Source of the DNA: Chryseobacterium camelliae
Lineage (GTDB): Bacteria > Bacteroidota > Bacteroidia > Flavobacteriales > Weeksellaceae
Reading direction: 5' to 3'
DNA: 64,000 bases
Assembly: GCF_002770595.1 (NCBI RefSeq)
Contig: NZ_CP022986.1
Location: forward strand, 2,852,001 to 2,916,000
The translations under genes were made by a program, and so were the position numbers. Positions 12,544 through 20,473 of the stretch are shown here, in pieces; the stretch's first letter is position 1; each line of letters opens with the position of its first letter. The notes under the pieces are model-generated. The model ran no database searches, had not been told where the DNA came from, and saw only the letters and a list, made by a program, of their open reading frames with translations.

Positions 12544-13515
12544 CTATTTTTTCTCCCAGACTAAGGCACTGGCACCGAGGATCGCCGCATCGGCTTCATC
12601 CAGCTCGCTGAAAACCAGTTTCACTTTGTTCCTGAAAATCGGGAGGAGGTTTCTTTCCATATGCAACTTGGCAGGTTTCAGGATAAATTCACCGGCTTTG
12701 ATCACCCCGCCGAATAGCAGGATTGCTTCCGGAGAAGAAAACATCACAAAATTCGCCAAGGCTTCACCCAGTTTCTGTCCGGTATACCGGAATACCTCAA
12801 TGGCAATAGGATCTCCTTTCAGGGCACATTCGTGAACGGTTTTGGAATTGATTTCCTCTTCAGGGTATTGGTTCAGCATGGATTCTGCAAATTCGGCCCT
12901 CATTTTTTTCGCGGTAATCGAAATTCCGGTTGCTGAGGCGTAAGCTTCAAGGCTTCCTTCGGAACCTGTGCTCCAGTGCTTTCTTCCGCCCGGTTTTACA
13001 ATGGTATGACCAAGTTCACCGGCAAATCCGTCATGGCCGTAGATCAGGCTTCCGCTGGCTACAATACCGCTTCCTACCCCTGTTCCCAGGGTAATCATAA
13101 TGAAATCCTTCATTCCGCGTGCTGCCCCGAAGAGCATCTCTCCCAAAGCAGCCGCATTGGCATCATTGGTTACGGTACACGGAAGATTGAATTTATTCCG
13201 CATCAGCTCCGCGAAAGGAACAACGCCTTTCCAGGGCAGGTTAGGAGCCAGCTCAATAGTCCCTTTATAGTAGTTCCCGTTAGGAGCACCTACGCCTATT
13301 CCGTCAAAGTTTCTTTCTTTTCCGTAACGCTCTATGGAAGGGAATACCTGTTCATATAACGCGTCAATGAATCCTTCAACAGTAGGATAAGCATCCGTAC
13401 GGAGGCTGCCTTTTTCAAGAACCTCTCCTCTGTGGTTTACCACACCGAATTTGGTGTTGGTGCCGCCAATATCAATTCCTAAGGCAACGTTTTTTGATAA
13501 ATCTATTAATGACAT
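12544..13515 (-). CDS. ROK family sugar kinase (glucokinase-like)
   Basis: A 323-residue cytosolic kinase of the ROK family that probably phosphorylates glucose or a related hexose. It has the ATP-binding DIGGTNTKFG motif at residues 15-24, the catalytic-type N-D pair in VTNDANAAALGE and the second phosphate loop TLGTGVGSGI. The zinc-binding CxCGxxGCxE signature of most ROK proteins is absent: the equivalent stretch reads GGRKHWSTGSEGSLEAYA, with Trp/Ser/Ser in place of the cysteines, although the histidine of GHTIV is kept. No regulatory HTH domain is present, so it is not a NagC/Mlc repressor. It is monocistronic. Confidence 0.88.
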   Translation of the reverse strand: MSLIDLSKNVALGIDIGGTNTKFGVVNHRGEVLEKGSLRTDAYPTVEGFIDALYEQVFPSIERYGKERNFDGIGVGAPNGNYYKGTIELAPNLPWKGVVPFAELMRNKFNLPCTVTNDANAAALGEMLFGAARGMKDFIMITLGTGVGSGIVASGSLIYGHDGFAGELGHTIVKPGGRKHWSTGSEGSLEAYASATGISITAKKMRAEFAESMLNQYPEEEINSKTVHECALKGDPIAIEVFRYTGQKLGEALANFVMFSSPEAILLFGGVIKAGEFILKPAKLHMERNLLPIFRNKVKLVFSELDEADAAILGASALVWEKK

Positions 13516-13598
13516 TTTCTTTTGTAAAAAATTCTAAAGGTCTAAATTATAAAAAAGATTGTATTAATAGATTATTAACGAAATATTTATTTAAATAA

Positions 13599-14810
13599 TT
13601 AGGCTGATTTTACCGTCTTCTTTTTTCTGCGGCCCCACCAGATCATAAATCCCGTTACCGGCAGGGAAGCACAGATCAGGCTTACCACAAAGGCAATGAT
13701 TTTGGTCGGAAGTCCCAGGATAGCCCCTACGTGGATGTCATAGTTGGCTGCGACAGCTTTTTCACCCAGGTTTTTATCCTTAGGGTCATGGGTATGCAGC
13801 AGTTCACCGGAGTTTTCATCGAAGATCAGGCTGCTGCTTTTATGATAAGAGTAGGAAAGGTGCTTTACGTAGACTTCAAAATTCGGGTGGGCATGGTCAT
13901 CCATATGTTCATGGCCCAGATCAATAGAAAACCCGTATGCATCCGGATATTTTGCCTTTACTGTATTGCTGATCTTGTCCAGTGTTCCTGCTGTCCTCAT
14001 TTCAACCGGAGCTTTTGTAGTGATGGATGAAAAATCAGGATATTTTGTCTCTCCTCCTGAGAAGGTGAAGTAGATTGCTGCCTGTACGAAGAAAAACGCG
14101 TAGAATAAACCGGTAATGGCGAAAATCAGGGCGAAGATAGACGAATAAAAACCCAGGATATTATGGAGGTCATAATTTTTCCGTTTCCAGTTTTTTACAT
14201 TCTTCCATTTAAAGGAAAGGCGCTGTTTCCTGGCAGCCTTGTTTTTGGGCCACCATAAAATAATCCCGGAAATCAGCATAATCACAAAAATAATGACCGG
14301 GATTCCTACCAGGTAGGTTCCCCACGACTGTTTGAGGAGGTAACTCCAGTGGATCATCTTTACGATCTGGAAAAAGCCGTTCTTTTCGTCATAGGTCCTC
14401 AGGACTTTTCCGGTGTACGGATTTACATACGCCACTTTATAAATCGGGAATTCATCAAAATAATTCCAGCCTTCCGGGTTATGCTCGTACCAGTAGAACT
14501 GGTAAGAAAGTGTCTTATCAACCGGGATATTGACCCAATGGACCGGATATTTCTCTTTTACCTGCTCCGCAACAGCTTTTTCGAGCACTCGGATCGGAAG
14601 CACTTCTTTGCGGTCGATGCTTTGTTCCTGATGATAGATGACATCTTTCCGGGTTAAGTTTTCTACTTCATCTTTGAAAACATACAGCGCTCCCGTAATG
14701 GAAATAATAAAAATCAGGAAGCCTACGGCCAGCCCCAGCCATAAATGCAGTTTCCCTGTCCATTTCTTAAATACACCCGGCTTTTTTTTATGATGATGTT
14801 TTTTCCTCAT
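13599..14810 (-). CDS. PepSY-associated transmembrane protein 1
   Basis: A 403-residue inner membrane protein of the PepSY_TM (PiuB-like) family: a His/Lys-rich N-terminus (MRKKHHHKKKP), helix 1 at about 20-45 (LHLWLGLAVGFLIFIISITGALYVF), a periplasmic region with a PepSY-type fold, two central helices and a final helix before a basic tail. These proteins accompany TonB-dependent siderophore receptors and are thought to reduce or release iron from the imported chelate; conserved His residues in the helices may bind heme. It lies 50 nt after a receptor gene and closely resembles the 16975-18180 gene. Confidence 0.88.
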   Translation of the reverse strand: MRKKHHHKKKPGVFKKWTGKLHLWLGLAVGFLIFIISITGALYVFKDEVENLTRKDVIYHQEQSIDRKEVLPIRVLEKAVAEQVKEKYPVHWVNIPVDKTLSYQFYWYEHNPEGWNYFDEFPIYKVAYVNPYTGKVLRTYDEKNGFFQIVKMIHWSYLLKQSWGTYLVGIPVIIFVIMLISGIILWWPKNKAARKQRLSFKWKNVKNWKRKNYDLHNILGFYSSIFALIFAITGLFYAFFFVQAAIYFTFSGGETKYPDFSSITTKAPVEMRTAGTLDKISNTVKAKYPDAYGFSIDLGHEHMDDHAHPNFEVYVKHLSYSYHKSSSLIFDENSGELLHTHDPKDKNLGEKAVAANYDIHVGAILGLPTKIIAFVVSLICASLPVTGFMIWWGRRKKKTVKSA

Positions 14811-14827
14811 GTCTCTGAAAAGTTTTA

Positions 14828-14835
14828 CAAAGATA
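14828..14835 (-). promoter_or_regulatory. Possible internal -7 box before PepSY 1
   Basis: Minus-strand TATCTTTG fits TAnnTTTG in the 50-nt gap between the receptor stop and the PepSY ATG at 14810. It may give this gene some independent expression; no -33 element is evident. Confidence 0.35.
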
Positions 14836-14860
14836 AGTTTAATGTTTTTATTTAGATTAA

Positions 14861-16978
14861 TTAAAATCTATATTCAACCATAAAAGTTCCCCTCATCCCC
14901 AAGGCATTCACGAAATCACTGTCGCGGGCTGCCCACCAGGCAATAGCCGGCTGATATACTTTATTGAAGACATTTTCGATTCCAAGCGATAGTTTCCATT
15001 TGGAATTAAGATCATACGAAGACCTGAAATTGAATACGGTATAATCAGGAACAGTACCTTCCCCATATGAATATAGTCCGGTTTTAGGATTCGGATCAAA
15101 GCGGTTTTGCCTGAAGCCATGCAGCATATCCAGGCCAATAGAAAGAGCCTGAACCGGCTTTACTTGTATATATGCCAGTACTTTCGGTGCTGAAATCCTG
15201 CTGTTGTTGATCTTGGCTGAATAATCACCGTCATCTTTCAGGGAGGTGATCCCTTCCATCCAGCTGTAGCTTCCTCCGAAATTCAGCCATTTTAACGGCG
15301 TGAAGTTCAGGTAGCCTTCCACACCGTATACGATTTCCGGGGCCCGCTGGATTGTCAGTGACCGGTCCGGGCTTTGTACGAAAGATGCCCCCAGCTTTGA
15401 GGTGCTCACATAAGAAGTCATTTCATAGTTCAGCCATTTCGCAATCTGTCCTGTTGCTCCGAATTCATAGTTGTTGACAATAATCGGCTTGGTCTCCAGA
15501 TTGGCAATGGTTTCTGAAGTAGAGGTCCTCAGAATTCTTCCCAGTTCATTGATGGAATAGGATTGAGAAAAGCTGCCGAAAAGATTGAGGTAAGGCTGGA
15601 TGTTGTACCTGAGCCCTATATTTCCTACCAGGGCATTGTATTCCAGGTCTCCTCCCTGTACGAAAATGCTTTTGGTAAATGTTCCGTCATTTTTAATGGT
15701 GGACAGCGTATTGAAATCACCGACTTTTACCTTGATGTTTTCATACCGTAAGCCTCCTTTCAGCGTCAGCTTTTTAAGCAGATCCACTTTTACCATCACG
15801 AAGGGAGCTACATTGGTCATGTCCATATCCGGGGTCCAGTAGCGGCCGTCCTCCAGTTTCTGGACTGTTTTGTCATTCAGGACATCAAGACCGTATATCA
15901 CTTCTCCCTGGGAGTTTGCCGTATTCCAGAGCTGGGTATCCAGGTTAGCCCTCAGCCCGGACTTTTTTGATATAACATTGGATTGTCCGCCGTTCAAGAA
16001 TGTATCGCTGTATCCATATACCGTCCTGAAATCCTGGTAATACAGGTTGACATTCAGGGCTGTATTCCGGAACAGGTTTTTATTGTCGTAGCTTAATTTA
16101 TAGTTGTGGTTCCTGGGGGTTCCCTGGGGTGTAAGGCCCAGGTTTTTCCCCGTTCCTTCTGCAATGGTGGGCGTAATGCCATATTTTCCTGTCTTCAGGC
16201 CGAGATCAAGGTCAGATTTTGAGGCATATCCGATGTAGGAAGCTTCAATCCTCTGATTCTGATTGATATTGTATCCCAGCTTCAGCATACCATTGTAATT
16301 ATCCATTTTTGCCGTACTGTAGGTGGGGCTGAGATAAACGCCGTCTGCATCTTTCATATAGCCCGTCCGTTCATAGGTCAGGGATGCTACATAATCAAAC
16401 TTATCGGATAGCTTACCTGATAAAAGCTGTGTCGCTCTGAATCCCAAGGTCCCGCCATAGGGCTGACCGGTGATGCCGATCTGAGAAATTCCTGAAATTT
16501 TCTGGCCGGTCCTGCTCCTTCTGGTAATATAGTTGATAATTCCTCCATCTGCACCGTTCCCGTAAATGGATGATGCGCCTTTGATCACCTCAATCCTTTC
16601 GATTACCGAAGGGTCAATGGAACGGATGTCCCTTGCACCATTTCTTAAAGGGGTAGACTGTGGGATCCCGTCAATAAGGACCAATACCTGACGTCCTCTC
16701 AGCGTCTGGCCGCTGTTGGTGGTTGTTCCTGAGCTTGTTGCAAGACTGGGCACCGTATACTGGAGGATATTGCTGATATCTGAATTAATGGTCAGCTGTG
16801 ACTGAACCTGCTTTTCACTCACTACCGTTACTGAGCTTGGAACTTCCTTGATGCTTTCTTTCTTCCGGGAGGCCGTCATGACCACCTCATCCACATTGTT
16901 TATTTTTAAGCTGTCTTCCGACTGGGCAAAAGCCATAGCCGCTGCCAGGAAAGATATTCCTGTAAATGTTCTTTTCAT
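14861..16978 (-). CDS. TonB-dependent siderophore receptor 1
   Basis: A 705-residue outer membrane receptor. From the ATG at 16978 it has a signal peptide (MKRTFTGISFLAAAMAFAQ), a TonB-box region (EVVMTASRKKESIKEVPSSV), a plug domain with LRGRQVLVLIDGIPQ and ERIEVIKGASSIYGNGADGG at about 30-170, and a 22-strand barrel ending in the aromatic residue of MVEYRF. An extended start at 17017 is rejected because the signal peptide begins at 16978 and its ATG overlaps the TGA of the PepSY 2 gene (16975-16978). Substrate probably a ferric siderophore. Confidence 0.92.
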   Translation of the reverse strand: MKRTFTGISFLAAAMAFAQSEDSLKINNVDEVVMTASRKKESIKEVPSSVTVVSEKQVQSQLTINSDISNILQYTVPSLATSSGTTTNSGQTLRGRQVLVLIDGIPQSTPLRNGARDIRSIDPSVIERIEVIKGASSIYGNGADGGIINYITRRSRTGQKISGISQIGITGQPYGGTLGFRATQLLSGKLSDKFDYVASLTYERTGYMKDADGVYLSPTYSTAKMDNYNGMLKLGYNINQNQRIEASYIGYASKSDLDLGLKTGKYGITPTIAEGTGKNLGLTPQGTPRNHNYKLSYDNKNLFRNTALNVNLYYQDFRTVYGYSDTFLNGGQSNVISKKSGLRANLDTQLWNTANSQGEVIYGLDVLNDKTVQKLEDGRYWTPDMDMTNVAPFVMVKVDLLKKLTLKGGLRYENIKVKVGDFNTLSTIKNDGTFTKSIFVQGGDLEYNALVGNIGLRYNIQPYLNLFGSFSQSYSINELGRILRTSTSETIANLETKPIIVNNYEFGATGQIAKWLNYEMTSYVSTSKLGASFVQSPDRSLTIQRAPEIVYGVEGYLNFTPLKWLNFGGSYSWMEGITSLKDDGDYSAKINNSRISAPKVLAYIQVKPVQALSIGLDMLHGFRQNRFDPNPKTGLYSYGEGTVPDYTVFNFRSSYDLNSKWKLSLGIENVFNKVYQPAIAWWAARDSDFVNALGMRGTFMVEYRF

Positions 16979-18180
16979 TGATTCTTTTTTCTTTGCTTTT
17001 TTTGTTTGCCCTGCCATACCAGAAATCCGGTAACAGGCAGTGAAGTGCAGATCAGTCCCGTGGCGAACCAGAGGATTTTACCCAAAAGCCCGAAATATGA
17101 TCCTGTGTGGATATCATAGTTCGCATGGGCGTACTGTTCCGCATTGGTTAAGGTATGATGTGGTTTATTGGATAATATTTTGCCTGAATACCGGTCGAAA
17201 ATCAGCTGGTGCCTGATGGCATACCTGCCGTCTTCACCATAAACGGTTACCGGGATGTTTTTCAGTTCCTTTCCTTTTTTATTTTTGCCGTTAAGAGGGA
17301 TCCTGAAACTTGAGGATGTCCCGTATAATTGTTGAGCCTGCTGTGCAGCAAGGTCAAAAAGGTGTCCTTTTTTTGATGTAAGGGAGTCTGGGGATGTGAT
17401 TTCTTTGTCTTTCGGAAGCTCTGCCGTTCCGGACAGGGAATAGTTAAAGGCATTTTTTACCCACGGATAGGAAAAGTAGATTCCTGTCAGGCTGATCAAA
17501 AGAGCAATAAATGAGGCATAAAAGCCTAAAACATTGTGGAGGTCATAGTTTTTCCGTTTCCAGCCTTTTACATTTTTCCAGCTGAACCTGAGGCGTGACT
17601 TCCGGGCATTTTTATTCTTCGGCCACCATAATACAATGCCGGTGATCAGCATCATGATGAAGAGCACAGTCGGAATGCCCACGACATATTTACCCCAGTC
17701 TGCGGGAAGCAGCAAACTCCAGTGGATGGCTTTCAGGATAGGGAAGAGGTCATATTTTTCATTGTACACCCCCAGGATCTCTCCGGTGTACTGATTGACA
17801 TACACCAGCTTATTGACCTTCACCTCATCAAAATAGTTCCATGCTTTTTTATTTCTTTCATAATACAGGAACTCGTAGGAGCGGTTTTTATCCAGGTACA
17901 TCTCTACGGAACTGATGGGAACTATTTCACGGACTTCCGATGAAACTTTTTCCTTCAGAACATCAATGGACAAGGGAACCGGAGTAATGCTTTCCGCTTT
18001 CACATACATGGCGTCTTTTCTCAGGATGTCCTGAATTTCATCTTTAAAAACATACAGGGTTCCTGTAAGCGAAACGATGAAAACAATAATCCCCACAGAA
18101 AGGCCGAGCCACAGATGCAGCTTTGCAGACCATTGTTTGCCCCATGAAGGTTTCTTTTTATGAAGATGTTTCTTTCTCAT
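16975..18180 (-). CDS. PepSY-associated transmembrane protein 2
   Basis: A 401-residue paralogue of the 13599-14810 protein, with the same MRKKHLHKKKP start, KLHLWLGLSVG helix and ALYVF-like GTLYVFKDEI segment, and the same helix layout. Expected to sit in the inner membrane and act after siderophore import, as for other PiuB-like proteins. Its stop overlaps the ATG of receptor 1. Its own ATG is directly preceded by an intrinsic terminator (18182-18207), so expression depends on read-through or on control at that hairpin. Confidence 0.88.
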   Translation of the reverse strand: MRKKHLHKKKPSWGKQWSAKLHLWLGLSVGIIVFIVSLTGTLYVFKDEIQDILRKDAMYVKAESITPVPLSIDVLKEKVSSEVREIVPISSVEMYLDKNRSYEFLYYERNKKAWNYFDEVKVNKLVYVNQYTGEILGVYNEKYDLFPILKAIHWSLLLPADWGKYVVGIPTVLFIMMLITGIVLWWPKNKNARKSRLRFSWKNVKGWKRKNYDLHNVLGFYASFIALLISLTGIYFSYPWVKNAFNYSLSGTAELPKDKEITSPDSLTSKKGHLFDLAAQQAQQLYGTSSSFRIPLNGKNKKGKELKNIPVTVYGEDGRYAIRHQLIFDRYSGKILSNKPHHTLTNAEQYAHANYDIHTGSYFGLLGKILWFATGLICTSLPVTGFLVWQGKQKKQRKKNQ

Positions 18181-18181
18181 G

Positions 18182-18207
18182 AAAAAAAGCCAGCCTTCAG
18201 GCTGGCT
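18182..18207 (-). terminator. Terminator/attenuator abutting the PepSY 2 start codon
   Basis: Perfect stem GCCAGCC/GGCTGGC (18189-18195 with 18200-18206, loop TTCA) followed on the minus strand by seven T that end 1 nt before the ATG at 18180. It is a textbook intrinsic terminator for receptor 2, whose stop is 17 nt upstream, but there is no room left for a separate promoter for PepSY 2. Confidence 0.88.
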
Positions 18208-18223
18208 CTGTGATGGTTTTGGG

Positions 18224-20449
18224 TTAGAATTTATATCCTACGGATAACCTGAAATTTCTTGGTGCCTCTGCCTGGTAGTAATAGTAATTCCCATAAGGCG
18301 AACCTGAATACAGGTACCGGTTAAATACATTGAACACATTCAAGCCTACCCTGAACCGGGTATCTTCCCAGGAAAGTCCGGCATCAAATTTTACATAGTC
18401 GCCCATATTCTGCTGTGTGCCGCTGTTGGCCCAGTTCCAGGTGCTTCTGTCGCCAAGGTAAGTCCCTCCGAAAGAAAGCCCGAAACCTTCCAGGGCTCCG
18501 TTGGTAAACGTATAGTTCAGCCATCCGTTGGCGGTGTGCTTGGCATATCCGGGAACCCTCATCCCTACAGGATTGCTTACTGGATCGTTGGATTCGGTAA
18601 CTTTGTTTTCCGTGAAGGCATAATTAAAAATAGCATTGAACCCCTTTACAATTTCCCCTTTCAGATCGAATTCCACACCCTGTACCCTGGTTTTTCCAAG
18701 CAGGATGGAGAATTGTTCATTCCCTGTATTGGTCGGGTCATTGGTCGTTGCATTATTTTTGATGATGTTATACAGGGATAATGTTGTATTCCATTTACCT
18801 CCGAACCAGTCTTTTTTCACACCGACTTCCATATTGTTCCCTGTAATCGGTTTTACCGTACTGCCGTCCCTGAAAATAGCGGCCTGCGGTACGAATGACT
18901 GGTCATATAAGCCGTAAACGGACAGGTTTTGATCGATGGAATAGCTAATCCCCACACGTGGTGTGATCTTATCCGCTTCCATCTTAGTTCCATAGTTGCT
19001 TTCTTTTACCGTAGTATACCTTGCAGCAAGGGTTAACCTTAACCGGTCTTCAAGAAAACCGAGTTCATCCTGCAAATATAAACCGGTGTAGTTCTGATTC
19101 AGCATGCTGCCTGTGCCGGCTCTTTCTGTAAGCGTCTTGGTTGTTCCGTCAAAAGGAAGAAAGGCCTGAGTGTTATTGTAGCCGTAATACGCTCCCGTAT
19201 TGATATCGTAATTGTTGGTATTCAGGTTATACCAGTATCTGTAATCAGGAATTGTATTTCCGGGATCTGTTGCTGTAGGAGCTCTGTAATCTCCGTTAGC
19301 ATTGAACATGTCCAGATTATATCCCTGAGACCAGTCTGCCATGTATTTTTTGCTTCCTAAATCCAGTCCGGCTAAGATTTTATGGGAAACCAGACCTGTT
19401 TTAGCATACCCGTTCAGGAAAATCTGCCCGAATTTCATCGTATTATCTGCTTCCCAATAGCCCAGGCGACGGATCATGTAATTCCCTTCAAATCTGCTTG
19501 GCCAAAGGTTGCTTCCCATTGTGTATTCATTCACATAAGTCAACTGGGACGTCAGTTTCCAGTTCTCATTAAATTTATGCTGTAAATTAATGTTCACCGT
19601 ATTGTTGTCCACTTTAGTCGGTTCGATACTCGGATCGGTCGCCGTATACGAAACCGGTCTTGTAGCGTAGCCGTCAAAGCTGAAAACATAGGCTGAACCT
19701 ACTTCAGACATTTTGGCTTTCTGATAGATGTATTCTGCTGTTAACGTAGTTTTATCGGTAAGGTTGACCTTCAGGGAAGGATTGATGATATACCGGTCAT
19801 TGAATTCATAATCCCTGAAGCTGTTCCTGTTTTGCGCCATCAGGTTGAGCCTGAATGCCACCTTATCGGTGATTTTGGTATCAATGTCGGTTTCTCCGCG
19901 GTACATATTGAAGCTTCCCAGGGTTACCCTCGCGGAACCGTTCAATGACTGTCCGGTAGGCTTTTTGGTAACGATATTGTAAATCCCGCTCGGCTCGCCG
20001 TTAGACATCAGGAATCCCGATGGTCCTTTGATGAATTCAATATGGTCTACAAAGGACATATCTTCGCTTAACGGTCCCCAGTTGGATGTAACGTTGACTC
20101 CGTTCATGAAAGCAGCTGCCCTGGAACCTCTCATATTGACCCTGGTATACATGTCTCCCCAGTGTTCCAGCCTTTGTGCTCCGGCTACATTTCTCAGCAC
20201 GCCGTCACTCATGGTGGTGACCTGCTGGTCTTCCAGTGCCCGGTTGGTAATGATGGAAATATTCTGTGGGATTTTAATCAGTTCCTCATCCAGTCGCATG
20301 GAGGAAGAACCTTCTTTTTCAACGTATTTTTTGTAGTATTTGCCGCTTACAACAACTTCTTCGATGTCATTCGATTTAATGGTGTCATTGTGTTGGGCCC
20401 ATGCCAGTGTCGTTGCAAGAATTGCAGCGGCCATTGTAAGTTTTCTCAT
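18224..20449 (-). CDS. TonB-dependent siderophore receptor 2
   Basis: A 741-residue outer membrane receptor of the FhuA/FpvA-like siderophore class: signal peptide MRKLTMAAAILATTLAWAQ, a TonB-box-like IEEVVVSG, plug domain with IPQNISIITNRALEDQQ, VNMRGSRAAAFMNGVNV and VDHIEFIKGPSGFLMSNGEPSG, then a barrel ending SVGYKF. It follows receptor 3 by 24 nt in the same operon and is followed by a terminator. The plug signature IKGPSG and IYNIVTKKP is characteristic of siderophore receptors rather than SusC-type proteins. Confidence 0.93.
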   Translation of the reverse strand: MRKLTMAAAILATTLAWAQHNDTIKSNDIEEVVVSGKYYKKYVEKEGSSSMRLDEELIKIPQNISIITNRALEDQQVTTMSDGVLRNVAGAQRLEHWGDMYTRVNMRGSRAAAFMNGVNVTSNWGPLSEDMSFVDHIEFIKGPSGFLMSNGEPSGIYNIVTKKPTGQSLNGSARVTLGSFNMYRGETDIDTKITDKVAFRLNLMAQNRNSFRDYEFNDRYIINPSLKVNLTDKTTLTAEYIYQKAKMSEVGSAYVFSFDGYATRPVSYTATDPSIEPTKVDNNTVNINLQHKFNENWKLTSQLTYVNEYTMGSNLWPSRFEGNYMIRRLGYWEADNTMKFGQIFLNGYAKTGLVSHKILAGLDLGSKKYMADWSQGYNLDMFNANGDYRAPTATDPGNTIPDYRYWYNLNTNNYDINTGAYYGYNNTQAFLPFDGTTKTLTERAGTGSMLNQNYTGLYLQDELGFLEDRLRLTLAARYTTVKESNYGTKMEADKITPRVGISYSIDQNLSVYGLYDQSFVPQAAIFRDGSTVKPITGNNMEVGVKKDWFGGKWNTTLSLYNIIKNNATTNDPTNTGNEQFSILLGKTRVQGVEFDLKGEIVKGFNAIFNYAFTENKVTESNDPVSNPVGMRVPGYAKHTANGWLNYTFTNGALEGFGLSFGGTYLGDRSTWNWANSGTQQNMGDYVKFDAGLSWEDTRFRVGLNVFNVFNRYLYSGSPYGNYYYYQAEAPRNFRLSVGYKF

Positions 20450-20473
20450 TCAGGTAGTCCTTTAGTAGTGTAT

